Positions 9,226-19,417 are shown, counted from the stretch's first letter. The stretch is 64,000 bases of DNA from an uncultured Oscillospiraceae bacterium (GCA_947587025.1 CANPXW010000001.1:33846-97845); one strand, 5' to 3'. Notes: a model not told the origin generated them from the letters alone. Made by a program: numbers and translations.

Positions 9226-11309
9226 GCCTTGCTCTGCCTCCTCGCTTCGTGTTTGTGGGGCGTTTTCCCTCGCCGCCGGCCCATCACCAGCCGGTCGGTC
9301 ATGCCCAGCAGTCCCGGCAGCACCAGCAGCACCGCCGTCAGGGAGAAGATGGCCCCCCGTCCCAGCAGCAGGCCCATCTCCGCCAGCAGCCGGTTGGAGC
9401 TGATGAAGCCCATCAGCAGCCCCACCACCGCCAGCACGCTGCCGGAGGTGAGGATGGACACGGTCACGTCCGCGATGGTCTTCACCAGCGCGTCCCGCTT
9501 GGCAAGCTGTGCCCGGTTCTCCCGGTACCGGTCGGTCATCAGGATGGCGTAGTCCACCGTGGCCCCCAGCTGGATGGAGCTGATGATGAGATAGGTGATG
9601 TAGAAAAGAGGCGTGCCGGAGAAGTAGGGCACCGCCAGGTTGACCCAGATGGCCGTCTCGATGCACAGCACCAGCAGCACCGGCAGCCAGGCCGAGCGCA
9701 TGGTCAGCAGCAGTACAAGGAATACCGCCCCCACCGCCACCAGATTGACTTTTAAAAGGTCGGCGGTGACGGTCTTCATCAGGTCATAGGTGCTCACGCC
9801 CTGGCCGGCCAGATGGCACCCGCCGGGGTAGTAACTGTCCGCGATGGCGCGGATATTCTCCACCAGGGCGAAGGTGTCTGCCCCCTCGTAGGGCACGTCC
9901 ACGGACAGGACCATGCGGCTGTAGTTCTCGCTCATCAGCTGGGAGAGAGCGGTCTCGTCCAGGTAGGTCAGGGGTATCTCCGCCCCGGCCATGTCCACAT
10001 AGGAGATGATGCTGGTCACGTGGTCCAGCTCGTGCAGGTCCCGGGACAGGGCCGTCTGTACGGCGGTGTCCCGGCCGGGGACCAGCAGCACGTAGGTGTC
10101 GCTCTTGCCGAAGGCGTCCTCGATGGCGGCGGTGTCCTGGGTGTACTGGGCCTGGGGGCCGAACATCTGGCCGGAGCCGTAATAAAACTCGTTGGCGTGG
10201 CTGGCCAGAAATGCCGGGGCGATGATGAGCAGGAACAGGATGGCCAGCGGGGCGGTGATGCGCCGCACCAGCCGGCCGAAGCCGTCTAATCTGGGTACCA
10301 GCGGCCGGTGGCGGAGCCTGTCGCTCAATTTGCAGGCACACAGCAGCAGACAGGGCATGAAGAAGAACGCCGTGAGCAGGCTGATGGCGATGCCCTTGGC
10401 CAGGGCCAGACCCAGGTCCGCCCCCAGCCGGAAGCGCATGAGCACCAGCGCCGCGAAGCCGATCACCGTGGTCAGCCCGCTGGAGAGGATGGAGCTGGTG
10501 GACAGGCACAGCGCGTCCACCATGGCCTGCTGGTCCGTCTTGCCCGGCGCGCGGCACTCCTCGAACCGGTGCAGCAGGAACACGGAGTAGTCCAGGCTGA
10601 CGGCCATCTGCAGGATGCTGCCGGAGGCGTTGGTGACGAAGCTGATGCGGCCGAAGATAAGGTTGGTGCCGCTGTTGAGGGCCACCGCCACTCCCAGTCC
10701 CGCCAGCACCAGCAGGGGCTCTGCCCAGGAGGTGGTGGTCAGGGCCAGCACCACCATGGCAAAGGCCACGCCGAACGCGCCGATCAGCTGCACCTCGCCC
10801 ATGGTGCCGGTGGCGGAGTTATACATGGACACGGCCGAGCCGGTCATGGCTCCCTCCGGGCCGATGATGTCCCGGATGGCCTGGCAGGCCGTCACGTAAT
10901 CCTCCTCGTCCAGGGTGACGGAGTAGAGCGCCGCCCCGTCCCGGTAATAGGTGCGCAGGGTGTCCTGGTCCATGGCGGACATGGGCACGGTCACATCGGC
11001 CGCGTCGTCCAGCCAGGACACCGCCAGCACGCCGGGCGCCTGCGCCAGGCGGGCTTTCAGCTCCAGGGCCTGGGGCACGGTCACATCGGGGACCATCACA
11101 CGGGCGTTGGGGATGCCGCCGGGGAACTCGGCGCCCATCACGTCGATGGCCAGGGTGGAGGGGCTGTCCTCGGGCAGGTATTCGTTGATGTCGTAATTGA
11201 CCACCACCAGCCCCCGCAGCACCAGGCATACCGCCGAGGCGAGGATGAACAGCGCCAGCACGGCCTTTTTGTGTGCCGTCACGGCCGTATACATCCCGCG
11301 CATGTCCAT
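9222..11309 (-). CDS. MMPL/RND family transporter
   Basis: 695 aa, duplicated multi-TM halves; VSLDYSVFLLHRFEE and GATVDYAILMTDRYRE. Confidence 0.92.
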   Translation of the reverse strand: MDMRGMYTAVTAHKKAVLALFILASAVCLVLRGLVVVNYDINEYLPEDSPSTLAIDVMGAEFPGGIPNARVMVPDVTVPQALELKARLAQAPGVLAVSWLDDAADVTVPMSAMDQDTLRTYYRDGAALYSVTLDEEDYVTACQAIRDIIGPEGAMTGSAVSMYNSATGTMGEVQLIGAFGVAFAMVVLALTTTSWAEPLLVLAGLGVAVALNSGTNLIFGRISFVTNASGSILQMAVSLDYSVFLLHRFEECRAPGKTDQQAMVDALCLSTSSILSSGLTTVIGFAALVLMRFRLGADLGLALAKGIAISLLTAFFFMPCLLLCACKLSDRLRHRPLVPRLDGFGRLVRRITAPLAILFLLIIAPAFLASHANEFYYGSGQMFGPQAQYTQDTAAIEDAFGKSDTYVLLVPGRDTAVQTALSRDLHELDHVTSIISYVDMAGAEIPLTYLDETALSQLMSENYSRMVLSVDVPYEGADTFALVENIRAIADSYYPGGCHLAGQGVSTYDLMKTVTADLLKVNLVAVGAVFLVLLLTMRSAWLPVLLVLCIETAIWVNLAVPYFSGTPLFYITYLIISSIQLGATVDYAILMTDRYRENRAQLAKRDALVKTIADVTVSILTSGSVLAVVGLLMGFISSNRLLAEMGLLLGRGAIFSLTAVLLVLPGLLGMTDRLVMGRRRGKTPHKHEARRQSKA

Positions 11310-11393
11310 CCCTCCTTCATGGTTTTATAACGCTAACGGCTATTATAGACCTCGCCGCCGCGTTTTTCAATGGACGCATTGTGCAAAATGGGC

Positions 11394-11423
11394 AAAAAAC
11401 GCCTCCCTCGTCGGAGGGAGGCG
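11394..11423 (-). terminator. Rho-independent terminator downstream of PAP2 gene
   Basis: Minus strand cgcctccctc-cgac-gagggaggcg-TTTTTT. Confidence 0.85.
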
Positions 11424-11436
11424 GAGGGCGTCGGCG

Positions 11437-12129
11437 TTATCGTCTTGCGGCGGCGGGCCTGTTCCCATGGGAGGCGCGCCGGCGGGCGGGAGCGGATACC
11501 AGCGGCAGGACCAGCGCGCTCAGCGCTGCGGCAGCCGCCACGTCCAGCACCGAGTGCTGCTTGACGAACAGGGTGGACAGGCATATGAGCGCGGTCATGG
11601 CGGCGAAGGCCAGCCGCCAGCCGGTCCGGGCAAAACGCCCGCAGTCCCACAGCCCCACTGACACGGCGATGGCCCCCAACACGTGGATGGAGGGACACAC
11701 GTTGGTGTTGGTGTCGAAGGCATAGAACCAGACGGCGAACCGGGTCATCACATTGTCCCGGGGAAAGGCGTCCGGCCGCAGCAGCTGCTGGGTGGGCCAG
11801 AGGATGTAGATGACGAGCGTTGCGGCGTATGTGAGGATGATGAAGCGCATCATCCGCCGGAAGGCGGGCACGTCGGTGAAGAAGGTGTAGGCAAGGCCGC
11901 CGATGAGGTACACGAACCAGAAAAGGTACGGGATGAAGAACCACTCGTTGAAGGGGATGCGCCCGTCCAGGGCGCACTGCACGGTGTAGTAGTGCCGGGC
12001 CAGACCGCCCCGCTCCAGCAGCAAAAACAGCAGCCCGTGCACGGGCCAGTACAGCAGCAGCAGGATGTGCCGATAAGCCGGGTCCGTGATGTTCCCCGGC
12101 CGCAGGCCCCGGTAATCGGGCCTATTCAT
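11437..12129 (-). CDS. Phosphatase PAP2 family protein
   Basis: CPSIHVLGAIAVSVGLWDCGR...KQHSVLDVAAAAALSALV. Confidence 0.88.
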   Translation of the reverse strand: MNRPDYRGLRPGNITDPAYRHILLLLYWPVHGLLFLLLERGGLARHYYTVQCALDGRIPFNEWFFIPYLFWFVYLIGGLAYTFFTDVPAFRRMMRFIILTYAATLVIYILWPTQQLLRPDAFPRDNVMTRFAVWFYAFDTNTNVCPSIHVLGAIAVSVGLWDCGRFARTGWRLAFAAMTALICLSTLFVKQHSVLDVAAAAALSALVLPLVSAPARRRASHGNRPAAARR

Positions 12130-12595
12130 GGACCAGCGCCTCCTCTCTGCGCGCCAGCTTCTCCGCCAGGCGCGCAAGCCGGGGGCGGTTGTAGCGCTGG
12201 ATCATGATGAAGGGCAGATTGACAAGATCGTATACCAGCACCATCAGCGCCGCCCACCACTGCCGGCACAGCAGCACCGGCAGCGCCAGCGCCATCAGCG
12301 CGGCGTGCACCAGCTCCGCCACGCATGTCTCCTGCACCAGCAGCTCCACCCGCTGGCTGGAGCCGTCCGTGAGGGCCTTCCGGGGCAGAAAGCGCAGATA
12401 CTTGCTCATGTCCGGCAGCTTATCCTTCCACTTGCGGATGCGCAGCTTTTCGTAAAAACGGCCCTGCTGCTCGAAAGCCCAGGGCTTGAAGGGAAAGCGG
12501 TCCGGATGAAAGTCACGGCGCATGTATGCGCCGGCCAGGTTGGACAGCAGGCTGATGGCCGCCAGATACAGCACGCTCCACCACAGCTCGTTCAT
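12122..12595 (-). CDS. Integral membrane protein, possibly glycosyl-4,4'-diaponeurosporenoate acyltransferase-like
   Basis: MNELWWSVLYLAAISLLSNLAGAYMRRDFHPDRFPFKPWAFEQQGRFYEKLRIRKWKDKLPDMS. Confidence 0.6.
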   Translation of the reverse strand: MNELWWSVLYLAAISLLSNLAGAYMRRDFHPDRFPFKPWAFEQQGRFYEKLRIRKWKDKLPDMSKYLRFLPRKALTDGSSQRVELLVQETCVAELVHAALMALALPVLLCRQWWAALMVLVYDLVNLPFIMIQRYNRPRLARLAEKLARREEALVHE

Positions 12596-13716
12596 CACCG
12601 CGCGGCCTCCGTTTCCGCCAGATGCGACCACACCGCCTCCGCCGCGCTGCGCTCCTGCAGCAGCGCCGCGCGCATTTTTTCCAGCTGTCCGCCGTCGGCC
12701 AGCAGGCGCAGGCAAAGCTCCGTCAGCGCCTCGGGGTCGGGCGCCGTCACCGCGCCGCCGGTGGCGCAGAAATGGCGCAGATTGGGTCCCTCGCAGGCGG
12801 ATATGGCGTCCACCAGCACCATGGGCAGGCCCTTCACCGCCGCCTCGGAGGTGCTCACGCCCCCGGCCTTGGTCAAAAACAGGTCCGCGCTGTCCATCAG
12901 CAGGGGGATGTCGTCCCGGTAGCCCCAGATGAACACGTCCGGCCGGTCGGCAAACTCCCGCTCCAGTTTTTTCTGCAGATGGGTATAGGTGCCGCAGACC
13001 ACTGCCAGGGCGTCGCCCTCCGGCAGCCGGTAGGCCAGCCGCTCGGCCAGCTCGTCCAGATGGCCGCAGCCCATGGACCCGCACATGGCCAGCACCAGCT
13101 TCCCGCTCTCCGGCAGGCCCAGACACCGGCGGGCCTCGGTCTTGTCCACCCGCTGGTAAAAGGCCCGGCGCACGGGCACCCCAGGTATCACCTCGACGCG
13201 CTCTTCAGGCACGCCCGCCTGGACGCACTCCTCCGCCGCGCGGGGAGAGGGGACGAAGTAGCAGTCCATCCGGCAGTTCTCCACAAAGGGGCTGCAGGTG
13301 TAGTCCGTGGCGATGAACGACGAGCCCAGCGCCAGCTCCGGGTGCAGCGACCGCAGCCGGGTGACCATCAGCGCCGAGAACACGTGGGGGCAGACAAGGC
13401 AGTCGTAATCCTCCCGGGCGATGAGCGCGTGAAGCTTCTCTGTGCCCAGAGCCAGTATGTTGGCCAGCAGATTGCGCTCCTCTCCGGTGGAGGGGTGCTG
13501 CTCCAGCAGATGGTAGCTGACGCGCCACGCCGACGGCATGTGCCGGTAAAGCCGGGTGTGCCACCGGCAGATGGCCTCCGACGCCTTCTCCGAGAGGAAG
13601 CCCAGCGCGTCGGCCACGTCGCAGGACGCGCCGTGCTCTGTGAAGGCCTCCCGCACCGCCGCCGCCACGGAATTGTGGCCCTCGCCGGTGCTGCAGGTCA
13701 GGATCAATGCTTTCAT
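12595..13716 (-). CDS. MGDG synthase/UgtP-type glycosyltransferase
   Basis: MKALILTCSTGEGHNSVAAAVREAF...GWGYRDDIP-like, LTKAGGVSTSEAAVKGLPMVLVD. Confidence 0.88.
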   Translation of the reverse strand: MKALILTCSTGEGHNSVAAAVREAFTEHGASCDVADALGFLSEKASEAICRWHTRLYRHMPSAWRVSYHLLEQHPSTGEERNLLANILALGTEKLHALIAREDYDCLVCPHVFSALMVTRLRSLHPELALGSSFIATDYTCSPFVENCRMDCYFVPSPRAAEECVQAGVPEERVEVIPGVPVRRAFYQRVDKTEARRCLGLPESGKLVLAMCGSMGCGHLDELAERLAYRLPEGDALAVVCGTYTHLQKKLEREFADRPDVFIWGYRDDIPLLMDSADLFLTKAGGVSTSEAAVKGLPMVLVDAISACEGPNLRHFCATGGAVTAPDPEALTELCLRLLADGGQLEKMRAALLQERSAAEAVWSHLAETEAAR

Positions 13717-13832
13717 GTAATACCTCGGGGTCATTCCAATAATCCAAGCTACATAATGCCCTATGAGATCGGTTGATGTCAATATGTAACTTACACAAAA
13801 AATATCATGGCAAAAAATTACAATGATTACGA

Positions 13833-13861
13833 ACATCCCGCCTCGGTGAGGCGGGATGTCG
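13833..13861 (-). terminator. Stem-loop, possible terminator of the aminotransferase operon
   Basis: aacatcccgcctc-ggt-gaggcgggatgtc; T-tract displaced. Confidence 0.5.
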
Positions 13862-13863
13862 GT

Positions 13864-15042
13864 TCATTTCAGCAGCGCGGCCAGCTTGCCAAGCCGGCGC
13901 AGCGCCTCGTCCATGGTCTCTTTTCGCCGGGCGAAGTGGAAACGTATCAGGTGGTTCACCGGCTCCTGGAAAAAGCTGGAGCCTGGCACCGCCGCCACGC
14001 CGATCTCGCGTATCAGCCACTCGCAGAAGGCAAGGTCCGTGTATCCGGCGAACTGGGGCAGATCCAGGAATTTCTGGATGTCTACCAGCACGAAGTAGGT
14101 CCCCTGGGGCACGTTGTGCTCCAGCCCCAGCGCGTCCAGCCCCGCCAGGAAGTAGTCCCGCTTCTGGTGATAGAGCGCGTTGAGGCCCTCATAGTAGTCG
14201 TCCGAGAGGGTCAGGGCCGCCACCGCCGCCTGCTGCAGGGGCGCGGCCGCGCCCACGGTGAGGAAATCGTGGACCTTCTTGGCCGCCTCTGCCACCGGCT
14301 CCGGCGCGATCAGATACCCCAGCCGCCAGCCCGTGGCGGAGAAGGTCTTGGACAGGGAGTTGCAGGTGATGGTGTGCTCATACATCCCCGGCAGGGCGGA
14401 CATGTACACGTGCTTGGCCGGAGCGTACACCAGGTGCTCATATACCTCGTCGGTGACGGCGAAGGCGTCGTATTTGATGATGAGCGCCGCGATGGCCTCC
14501 AGCTCCTGGCGTGTGAACACCTTGCCGCAGGGGTTGGAGGGGTTGCAGATGATGATCGCCTTGGCTCCGTCCCGGAAGCCCTGCTCGATCTGGGCGATGT
14601 CGAAATCGAAGGCGGGAGGCCTCAGGGGGATGTAGATGGGCTCGGCCCCGGACAGGATGGCGTCCGCGCCGTAATTCTCGTAGAAGGGGGAGAAGACCAT
14701 CACCTTGTCGCCGGGGTTGCAGATGGTCATCATGGCGCACATTATGGCCTCGGTGCTGCCGCAGGTGACCACGATCTCCCGATCCGGGTCCACGGTGCGT
14801 CCGATGGCGCGGCTCTGCTTGGCGGCCAGGGCGTCCCGGAGGTTTTTCGCCCCGAAGGTGACGGAATACTGGTGGGGCCCGGCGTAGGCCGCCTTTGCCA
14901 GCGCGTCCAGCATCTCCTTCGGCGGGTCGAAGTCGGGGAAGCCCTGGCTGAGGTTGATGGCTCCGTACTGGTCGGAGATACGGGTCATCCGGCGGATGAC
15001 CGAATCGGTGAAGGTCCCTACTCTGTGGCTCAGGGTCGGCAT
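13864..15042 (-). CDS. Class I/II pyridoxal-phosphate aminotransferase
   Basis: YGAINLSQGFPDFDPPKEML...NPSNPCGKVF...NSLSKTFSATGWRLGYL. Confidence 0.93.
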   Translation of the reverse strand: MPTLSHRVGTFTDSVIRRMTRISDQYGAINLSQGFPDFDPPKEMLDALAKAAYAGPHQYSVTFGAKNLRDALAAKQSRAIGRTVDPDREIVVTCGSTEAIMCAMMTICNPGDKVMVFSPFYENYGADAILSGAEPIYIPLRPPAFDFDIAQIEQGFRDGAKAIIICNPSNPCGKVFTRQELEAIAALIIKYDAFAVTDEVYEHLVYAPAKHVYMSALPGMYEHTITCNSLSKTFSATGWRLGYLIAPEPVAEAAKKVHDFLTVGAAAPLQQAAVAALTLSDDYYEGLNALYHQKRDYFLAGLDALGLEHNVPQGTYFVLVDIQKFLDLPQFAGYTDLAFCEWLIREIGVAAVPGSSFFQEPVNHLIRFHFARRKETMDEALRRLGKLAALLK

Positions 15043-16172
15043 ATGGGCGTGCCCTCCTTTTCCAAAGTGCGCATAAAGGCGCTGACGGCGGCGAGGCCGT
15101 CGGTCAGGGTCTGCCGGCCGGCGGCGTAGCCGATGCGCATGCACCGGCCCTCGTCGAAGCAGTCCCCCGGCGTGACGAACGCGCCGGTGGCGTGGTACAT
15201 CCGCTCGCAGAATCCATACGAGGGGACGTCGAAGTCATAATAGACCAGGGCGGTGGTGCCCGCACGGGGCTTGGTGTACCACACGTGGGGCTCGGCATGC
15301 ACCCAGGCGTCCAGCACGGCCAGGTTCTCCCGCACGATGGCCCGGCTGCGGCCCAGGACCGCGTCCTTATGGGCTAGGGCTAAGGCTGCAGCGGCCTCGT
15401 CGAACATGCCGCAGCTGATGTGGTCGTAGTCCCGGTGGGACCAGAAGGCGTCCAGCGCCGCCTTGTCCCGTGTGGCGAGCCAGCCCAGGCGCAGCCCCGC
15501 CAGGGAGAATACCTTGGACATACTGCCCACGGAGATGCCCTTTTCGTAGATGTCCGCCATGGAGGGGCTGTAGCCGTCGTCCTGGGTCAGGTGGCGGTAC
15601 ACCTCGTCGCACAGCACGTAGGCACCGGCCCGGCGGGCGATGTCCGCGATGGCGCAGAGGGTAGCCTCATCCATCAGCGCCCCGGTGGGGTTGTTGACGC
15701 ATATGAGCTTGGTGCCGGGTACAGCCAGGCGGGCAAGCTCCGCCAGGTCGGGAAGATAGTCGTTCTTCTGCTCCAGGTGCAGGATGCGCACGTCTGCGCC
15801 CAGGCTCTCCGGGATGGAGTACAGCTGCTGGTAGGTGGGGCTGACGCTCACCACCCGGTCCCCCGGCTCCACCAGAGAGCAGAACAGGTGGTGGTTGGCC
15901 CCGGCCGCGCCGTGGGTGGGCACGATGTTCTCCGGGCCCAGGGTCTTATAGAGCCCGCAGACCCCCTGCCGGAAGGCGGGGGCGCCCTCGATGTCGCCGT
16001 AGGTCAGCCGGCGGGCGGAGAATCCCCGCCAGAACGATGCCGGGTCCTGACCGGTGAGGGCGAAAAGCTGGTCCATGCTCACCGAGTCCACGCAGGTCTC
16101 CGCGATGTTGTACCTCGCGCCGGTCTCGTATGCGTTCATCCATTCTTCTACTTTGAAGGGCTTGATATACAT
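15030..16172 (-). CDS. Class I/II pyridoxal-phosphate aminotransferase (second, divergent paralogue)
   Basis: CVNNPTGALMDEATL...CDEVYRHL...GSMSKVFSLAGLRLGWLA; overlaps the next gene. Confidence 0.9.
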   Translation of the reverse strand: MYIKPFKVEEWMNAYETGARYNIAETCVDSVSMDQLFALTGQDPASFWRGFSARRLTYGDIEGAPAFRQGVCGLYKTLGPENIVPTHGAAGANHHLFCSLVEPGDRVVSVSPTYQQLYSIPESLGADVRILHLEQKNDYLPDLAELARLAVPGTKLICVNNPTGALMDEATLCAIADIARRAGAYVLCDEVYRHLTQDDGYSPSMADIYEKGISVGSMSKVFSLAGLRLGWLATRDKAALDAFWSHRDYDHISCGMFDEAAAALALAHKDAVLGRSRAIVRENLAVLDAWVHAEPHVWYTKPRAGTTALVYYDFDVPSYGFCERMYHATGAFVTPGDCFDEGRCMRIGYAAGRQTLTDGLAAVSAFMRTLEKEGTPICRP

Positions 16173-16234
16173 ACGTCCATTCCTCTTAGCTAGGTCATTT
16201 TAAACTGCTCGGCGGAAGTGAATCCCGCCGGCAG

Positions 16235-16271
16235 GAAGTCAAAAGCCTGATGTTCTGCGGCTTTTGACTTC
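16235..16271. repeat. 13-bp inverted repeat between tyrosine phosphatase and aminotransferase genes
   Basis: gaagtcaaaagcc...ggcttttgacttc, followed by a second cgcgcggcccgccgcgcg hairpin. Confidence 0.7.
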
Positions 16272-16320
16272 ACGCGCGGCCCGCCGCGCGGCTCGCCCTG
16301 ACCGGGCTTCGCTCTCTTTC

Positions 16321-17058
16321 TTACTCCAAATAATAGGCTTCCAGCCGGGCGGTCTGGTCCGGGCCCACGCCCAGGGCCAGCTCCAGGTAATTCTGTATGG
16401 AGCCGTACTCGATGAGGATACAGTCGGACCAGTACCGGGCGTTGACCTCGAACACCGGGAACACCTCGGCCATCAGGGCGATCTCTTCCTCGCTGGCGCG
16501 GGCAAAGCGCATGGCCTCCAGCTGGGTGCGGGCAAACTCGTTGGTGCGCATGTATTCCTCCACCACCGCGTCCAGGTCAAAGCCCAGAGCGCTCAGGAGC
16601 AGCATGGCCCCCACGCCGGTGCGGTCCTTGCCCTGGGAGCAGTGCCACAGCACCGGCCTGCCCTCTGAGGCCAGCAGCCGCTGGAAAAAGGCCGCGTAGG
16701 CGTCGATGGCCACCGGGTGCAGGGAGAGCAGCCGGTAGAACTCGTGGAACACCATCCGTACCTCGCTGGGCACGGTGCTCTTAATGGGGATGACCGCCTC
16801 CAGGTCCGGCACCGGGGGCAGCCAGACATTCTCCGCGCCGGGCACCGCTTTGTCCGGGGCGCGGTCACGCTCCCGCCGATCCCGCATGTCTACGATGAGG
16901 GCCAGCCCCATGTCCGCCAGACGGGACACGTCCGCCGCCGAGGCATTGCCCAGGTGGCCGGAGCGCAGCAGCACCCCTTCTTTGACCCGGGCCCCGTCGG
17001 CCCGGACAAGGCCGCCCAGCTCGCGGAAATTTTCGATATTGTCAAATGAGTACGTCAT
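16321..17058 (-). CDS. Tyrosine/dual-specificity protein phosphatase family
   Basis: FRELGGLVRADGARVKEGVLLRSGHL; P-loop WHCSQGKDRTGVGAMLLL. Confidence 0.9.
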   Translation of the reverse strand: MTYSFDNIENFRELGGLVRADGARVKEGVLLRSGHLGNASAADVSRLADMGLALIVDMRDRRERDRAPDKAVPGAENVWLPPVPDLEAVIPIKSTVPSEVRMVFHEFYRLLSLHPVAIDAYAAFFQRLLASEGRPVLWHCSQGKDRTGVGAMLLLSALGFDLDAVVEEYMRTNEFARTQLEAMRFARASEEEIALMAEVFPVFEVNARYWSDCILIEYGSIQNYLELALGVGPDQTARLEAYYLE

Positions 17059-17702
17059 TATGTATGGTCCCTCTCATAGGTCTGGCACCACTGCTTCACG
17101 CAGCAGGCCTCGCACCGGGGCGCGCGGGCGGAGCACACCGCCCGGCCGTGGTAGACGATGCGGTGGCAGAAGTCGGAGCAGCCCTCCGGCGGCAGGATGG
17201 CCCGCAGAGCGGTCTCTATTTTGGGCGGGTCTTTCATATCGTCCACCAGCCCCATGCGGTTGGACAGGCGGATGCAGTGGGTGTCCACCACCACACTGCC
17301 TGGCTTGCGGTACACGTCCCCCAGGATGAGATTGGCGCTCTTGCGCCCCACGCCGGGGAGCTTCAGAAGGTCCTCCATGTTGTCCGGCACCACGCCGTGG
17401 AAATCCTCCACCAGCATCCGGGCCGCCCCCACGATGTCCCGGGCCTTGCCCCGGAAGAACCCGCAGGAGTGGATATAGGGCTCCACATCCTCCGGCTCCG
17501 CCTTGGCCATGGTCTCCGGGTCGGGGAACCGGGCGAACAGGGCGGGGGAGATCATGTTCACCCGCTCGTCGGTGCACTGGGCCGCCAGACGCACCTGCAC
17601 CAGCAGCTGCCACGCCTCGTGGTAGTCCAAGGTGCAGTCCGCCAGGGGGTACTCCGCCGCCAGGGCGTCCACGATATGCGCTACCTGTTCCGGTGTTCTC
17701 AT
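17058..17702 (-). CDS. nth: Endonuclease III
   Basis: LLVQVRLAAQCTDERVN...LPGVGRKSANLIL...VDTHCIRLSNRMGL; Fe-S Cys cluster CSARAPRCEACCVKQWC. Confidence 0.95.
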   Translation of the reverse strand: MRTPEQVAHIVDALAAEYPLADCTLDYHEAWQLLVQVRLAAQCTDERVNMISPALFARFPDPETMAKAEPEDVEPYIHSCGFFRGKARDIVGAARMLVEDFHGVVPDNMEDLLKLPGVGRKSANLILGDVYRKPGSVVVDTHCIRLSNRMGLVDDMKDPPKIETALRAILPPEGCSDFCHRIVYHGRAVCSARAPRCEACCVKQWCQTYERDHT

Positions 17703-17750
17703 TGCCAGACCCGCCTTCTCTTTTTCTAGGGGAAATCTTATCACGGCCTG

Positions 17751-17779
17751 TTGCAAATTCCAAGTGGTTTCTATATAAT
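17751..17779 (+). promoter_or_regulatory. Sigma-A type promoter for rarA
   Basis: TTGCAA-17 bp-TATAAT. Confidence 0.75.
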
Positions 17780-17810
17780 TTGTGTATCTTCACAAAAAGG
17801 ATCTGAGCCT

Positions 17811-19076
17811 ATGTACCGTCCCTTTGCAGATGAATTCCGGCCCCAGAGCCTGGACGACGTGTTCGGCCAGGAGCACATCCTGGGGCAAAACGGCATGCTG
17901 CGGCGCATCGCGGACAGCGGCCATATCCCCTGCATGATCTTCTACGGCCCCTCCGGTACGGGAAAGACCACCGTGGCCCGCATCATCGCCCAGCGCACCG
18001 ACAGGCCCCTGCGGCGGCTCAACGCCACCACGGCGGGCCTTGCGGACATCAAGACCATCATCGAGGAGCTGGACACCCTGCTGGCCCCGGAGGGCGTGCT
18101 GCTGTACCTGGACGAGATACAATACTTCAACAAAAAACAGCAGCAGTCGCTGCTGGACTTCATCGAAAACGGGAAGATCACCCTGATCGCGTCCACCACG
18201 GAGAACCCCTACTTCTGCGTGTTCAACGCCATCCTGTCCCGCAGCACGGTGTTCGAGTTCAAGCAGCTGACCCCCGCCGATGTGAAAAAAGCCATGGAGC
18301 GGGTGCTGCGCCTGCTGCAGGAGCGGGACGGGTCCGTCATCGACTGTGAGGAGGGCGTGCTGGACTACATCGCCTCCGCCTGCGGGGGAGATGCCAGAAA
18401 GAGCCTCAACACCCTGGAGCTGCTCTACACCACCGCCCCTGTGGGGAAAAACGGCATGACGTTCACCATGGCCGACGCCCGGGCGGTGACCCAGCGCAGC
18501 GCCATGCGCTACGACCGGGACGGAGACGAGCACTTCGACATCCTCTCGGCGCTGATGAAGTCCATGCGGGGCTCGGACCCGGATGCGGCGCTGCACTACC
18601 TGGCCCGGTTTTTGGAGACCGGGGACCTCTTGGGGGCCTGCCGGCGGATATTGTGCTCCGCCAGCGAGGACATCGGCCTGGCCTACCCGCAGGCAGTGCC
18701 CATCGTGAAGGCGTGCGTGGATTCGGCGCTGCAGCTGGGCCTGCCCGAGGCGCGGCTGCCCCTGGCCGAGGCGGTCATATTCCTGGCCACCTGCCCCAAG
18801 TCCAACACCGGCTGCATGGCCATCGACGCGGCCATCGCCGACGTGAAGGCGGGCAAAGCCGGGCCCATCCCCCGGCAGCTGCAGAACGTCCACGCCGACG
18901 GCACGGGCTTCGAGCGGGAGCAGGGCTATCTCTATCCCCACGACTACCCCAACCGCTGGGTGGCCCAGCAGTATCTGCCCGACAGCCTGAAGGACGCCCA
19001 CTATTACGAATACGGCGACAACAAGACCGAACAGGCCGCGAAAAAATACTGGGACCTTATCAAGGGGCAGGGCTAA
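17811..19076 (+). CDS. rarA: Replication-associated recombination protein A (MgsA/WRNIP1 AAA+ ATPase)
   Basis: MYRPFADEFRPQSLDDVFGQEHILG...FYGPSGTGKTTVARIIA...LYLDEIQYFNKKQQQSLLDFIENG. Confidence 0.95.
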   Translation: MYRPFADEFRPQSLDDVFGQEHILGQNGMLRRIADSGHIPCMIFYGPSGTGKTTVARIIAQRTDRPLRRLNATTAGLADIKTIIEELDTLLAPEGVLLYLDEIQYFNKKQQQSLLDFIENGKITLIASTTENPYFCVFNAILSRSTVFEFKQLTPADVKKAMERVLRLLQERDGSVIDCEEGVLDYIASACGGDARKSLNTLELLYTTAPVGKNGMTFTMADARAVTQRSAMRYDRDGDEHFDILSALMKSMRGSDPDAALHYLARFLETGDLLGACRRILCSASEDIGLAYPQAVPIVKACVDSALQLGLPEARLPLAEAVIFLATCPKSNTGCMAIDAAIADVKAGKAGPIPRQLQNVHADGTGFEREQGYLYPHDYPNRWVAQQYLPDSLKDAHYYEYGDNKTEQAAKKYWDLIKGQG

Positions 19077-19417
19077 AGCACCCGTCCCTTCACCGTGGCG
19101 ATGATCTCGCGGGCTCGGAGCACCTGGTCCGCGCGCACGTTCAGGGTCAGCTTTGCCTGGCCGGCGGAGGCGGCCGTGCGCTCCATCACCGCACGGGAGC
19201 CCAGCACCGCCGCGTACATCTGGCCGGGCAGCACCCCGCTCGCTGCGGAGACCCCGTCGGCCAGGTCCGCGCCCAGAAGGGGCATGTCGGACGGCCGGTG
19301 TCTGTCGGGGGCCCGCAGGTCCGCCACGGCGTACTCGATGCCGTTGCGCCGCAGACGCATCAGCGCCAGATCCGCCCCGTCCCGATCGTCGAACACCGCT
19401 GTCAGCTGGGTGGTCAT
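19073..19417 (-). CDS. Small conserved hypothetical protein
   Basis: 114 aa ORF filling the space after rarA; MTTQLTAVFDDRDGADLALMRLRRNGIEYAVADL. Confidence 0.6.
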   Translation of the reverse strand: MTTQLTAVFDDRDGADLALMRLRRNGIEYAVADLRAPDRHRPSDMPLLGADLADGVSAASGVLPGQMYAAVLGSRAVMERTAASAGQAKLTLNVRADQVLRAREIIATVKGRVL

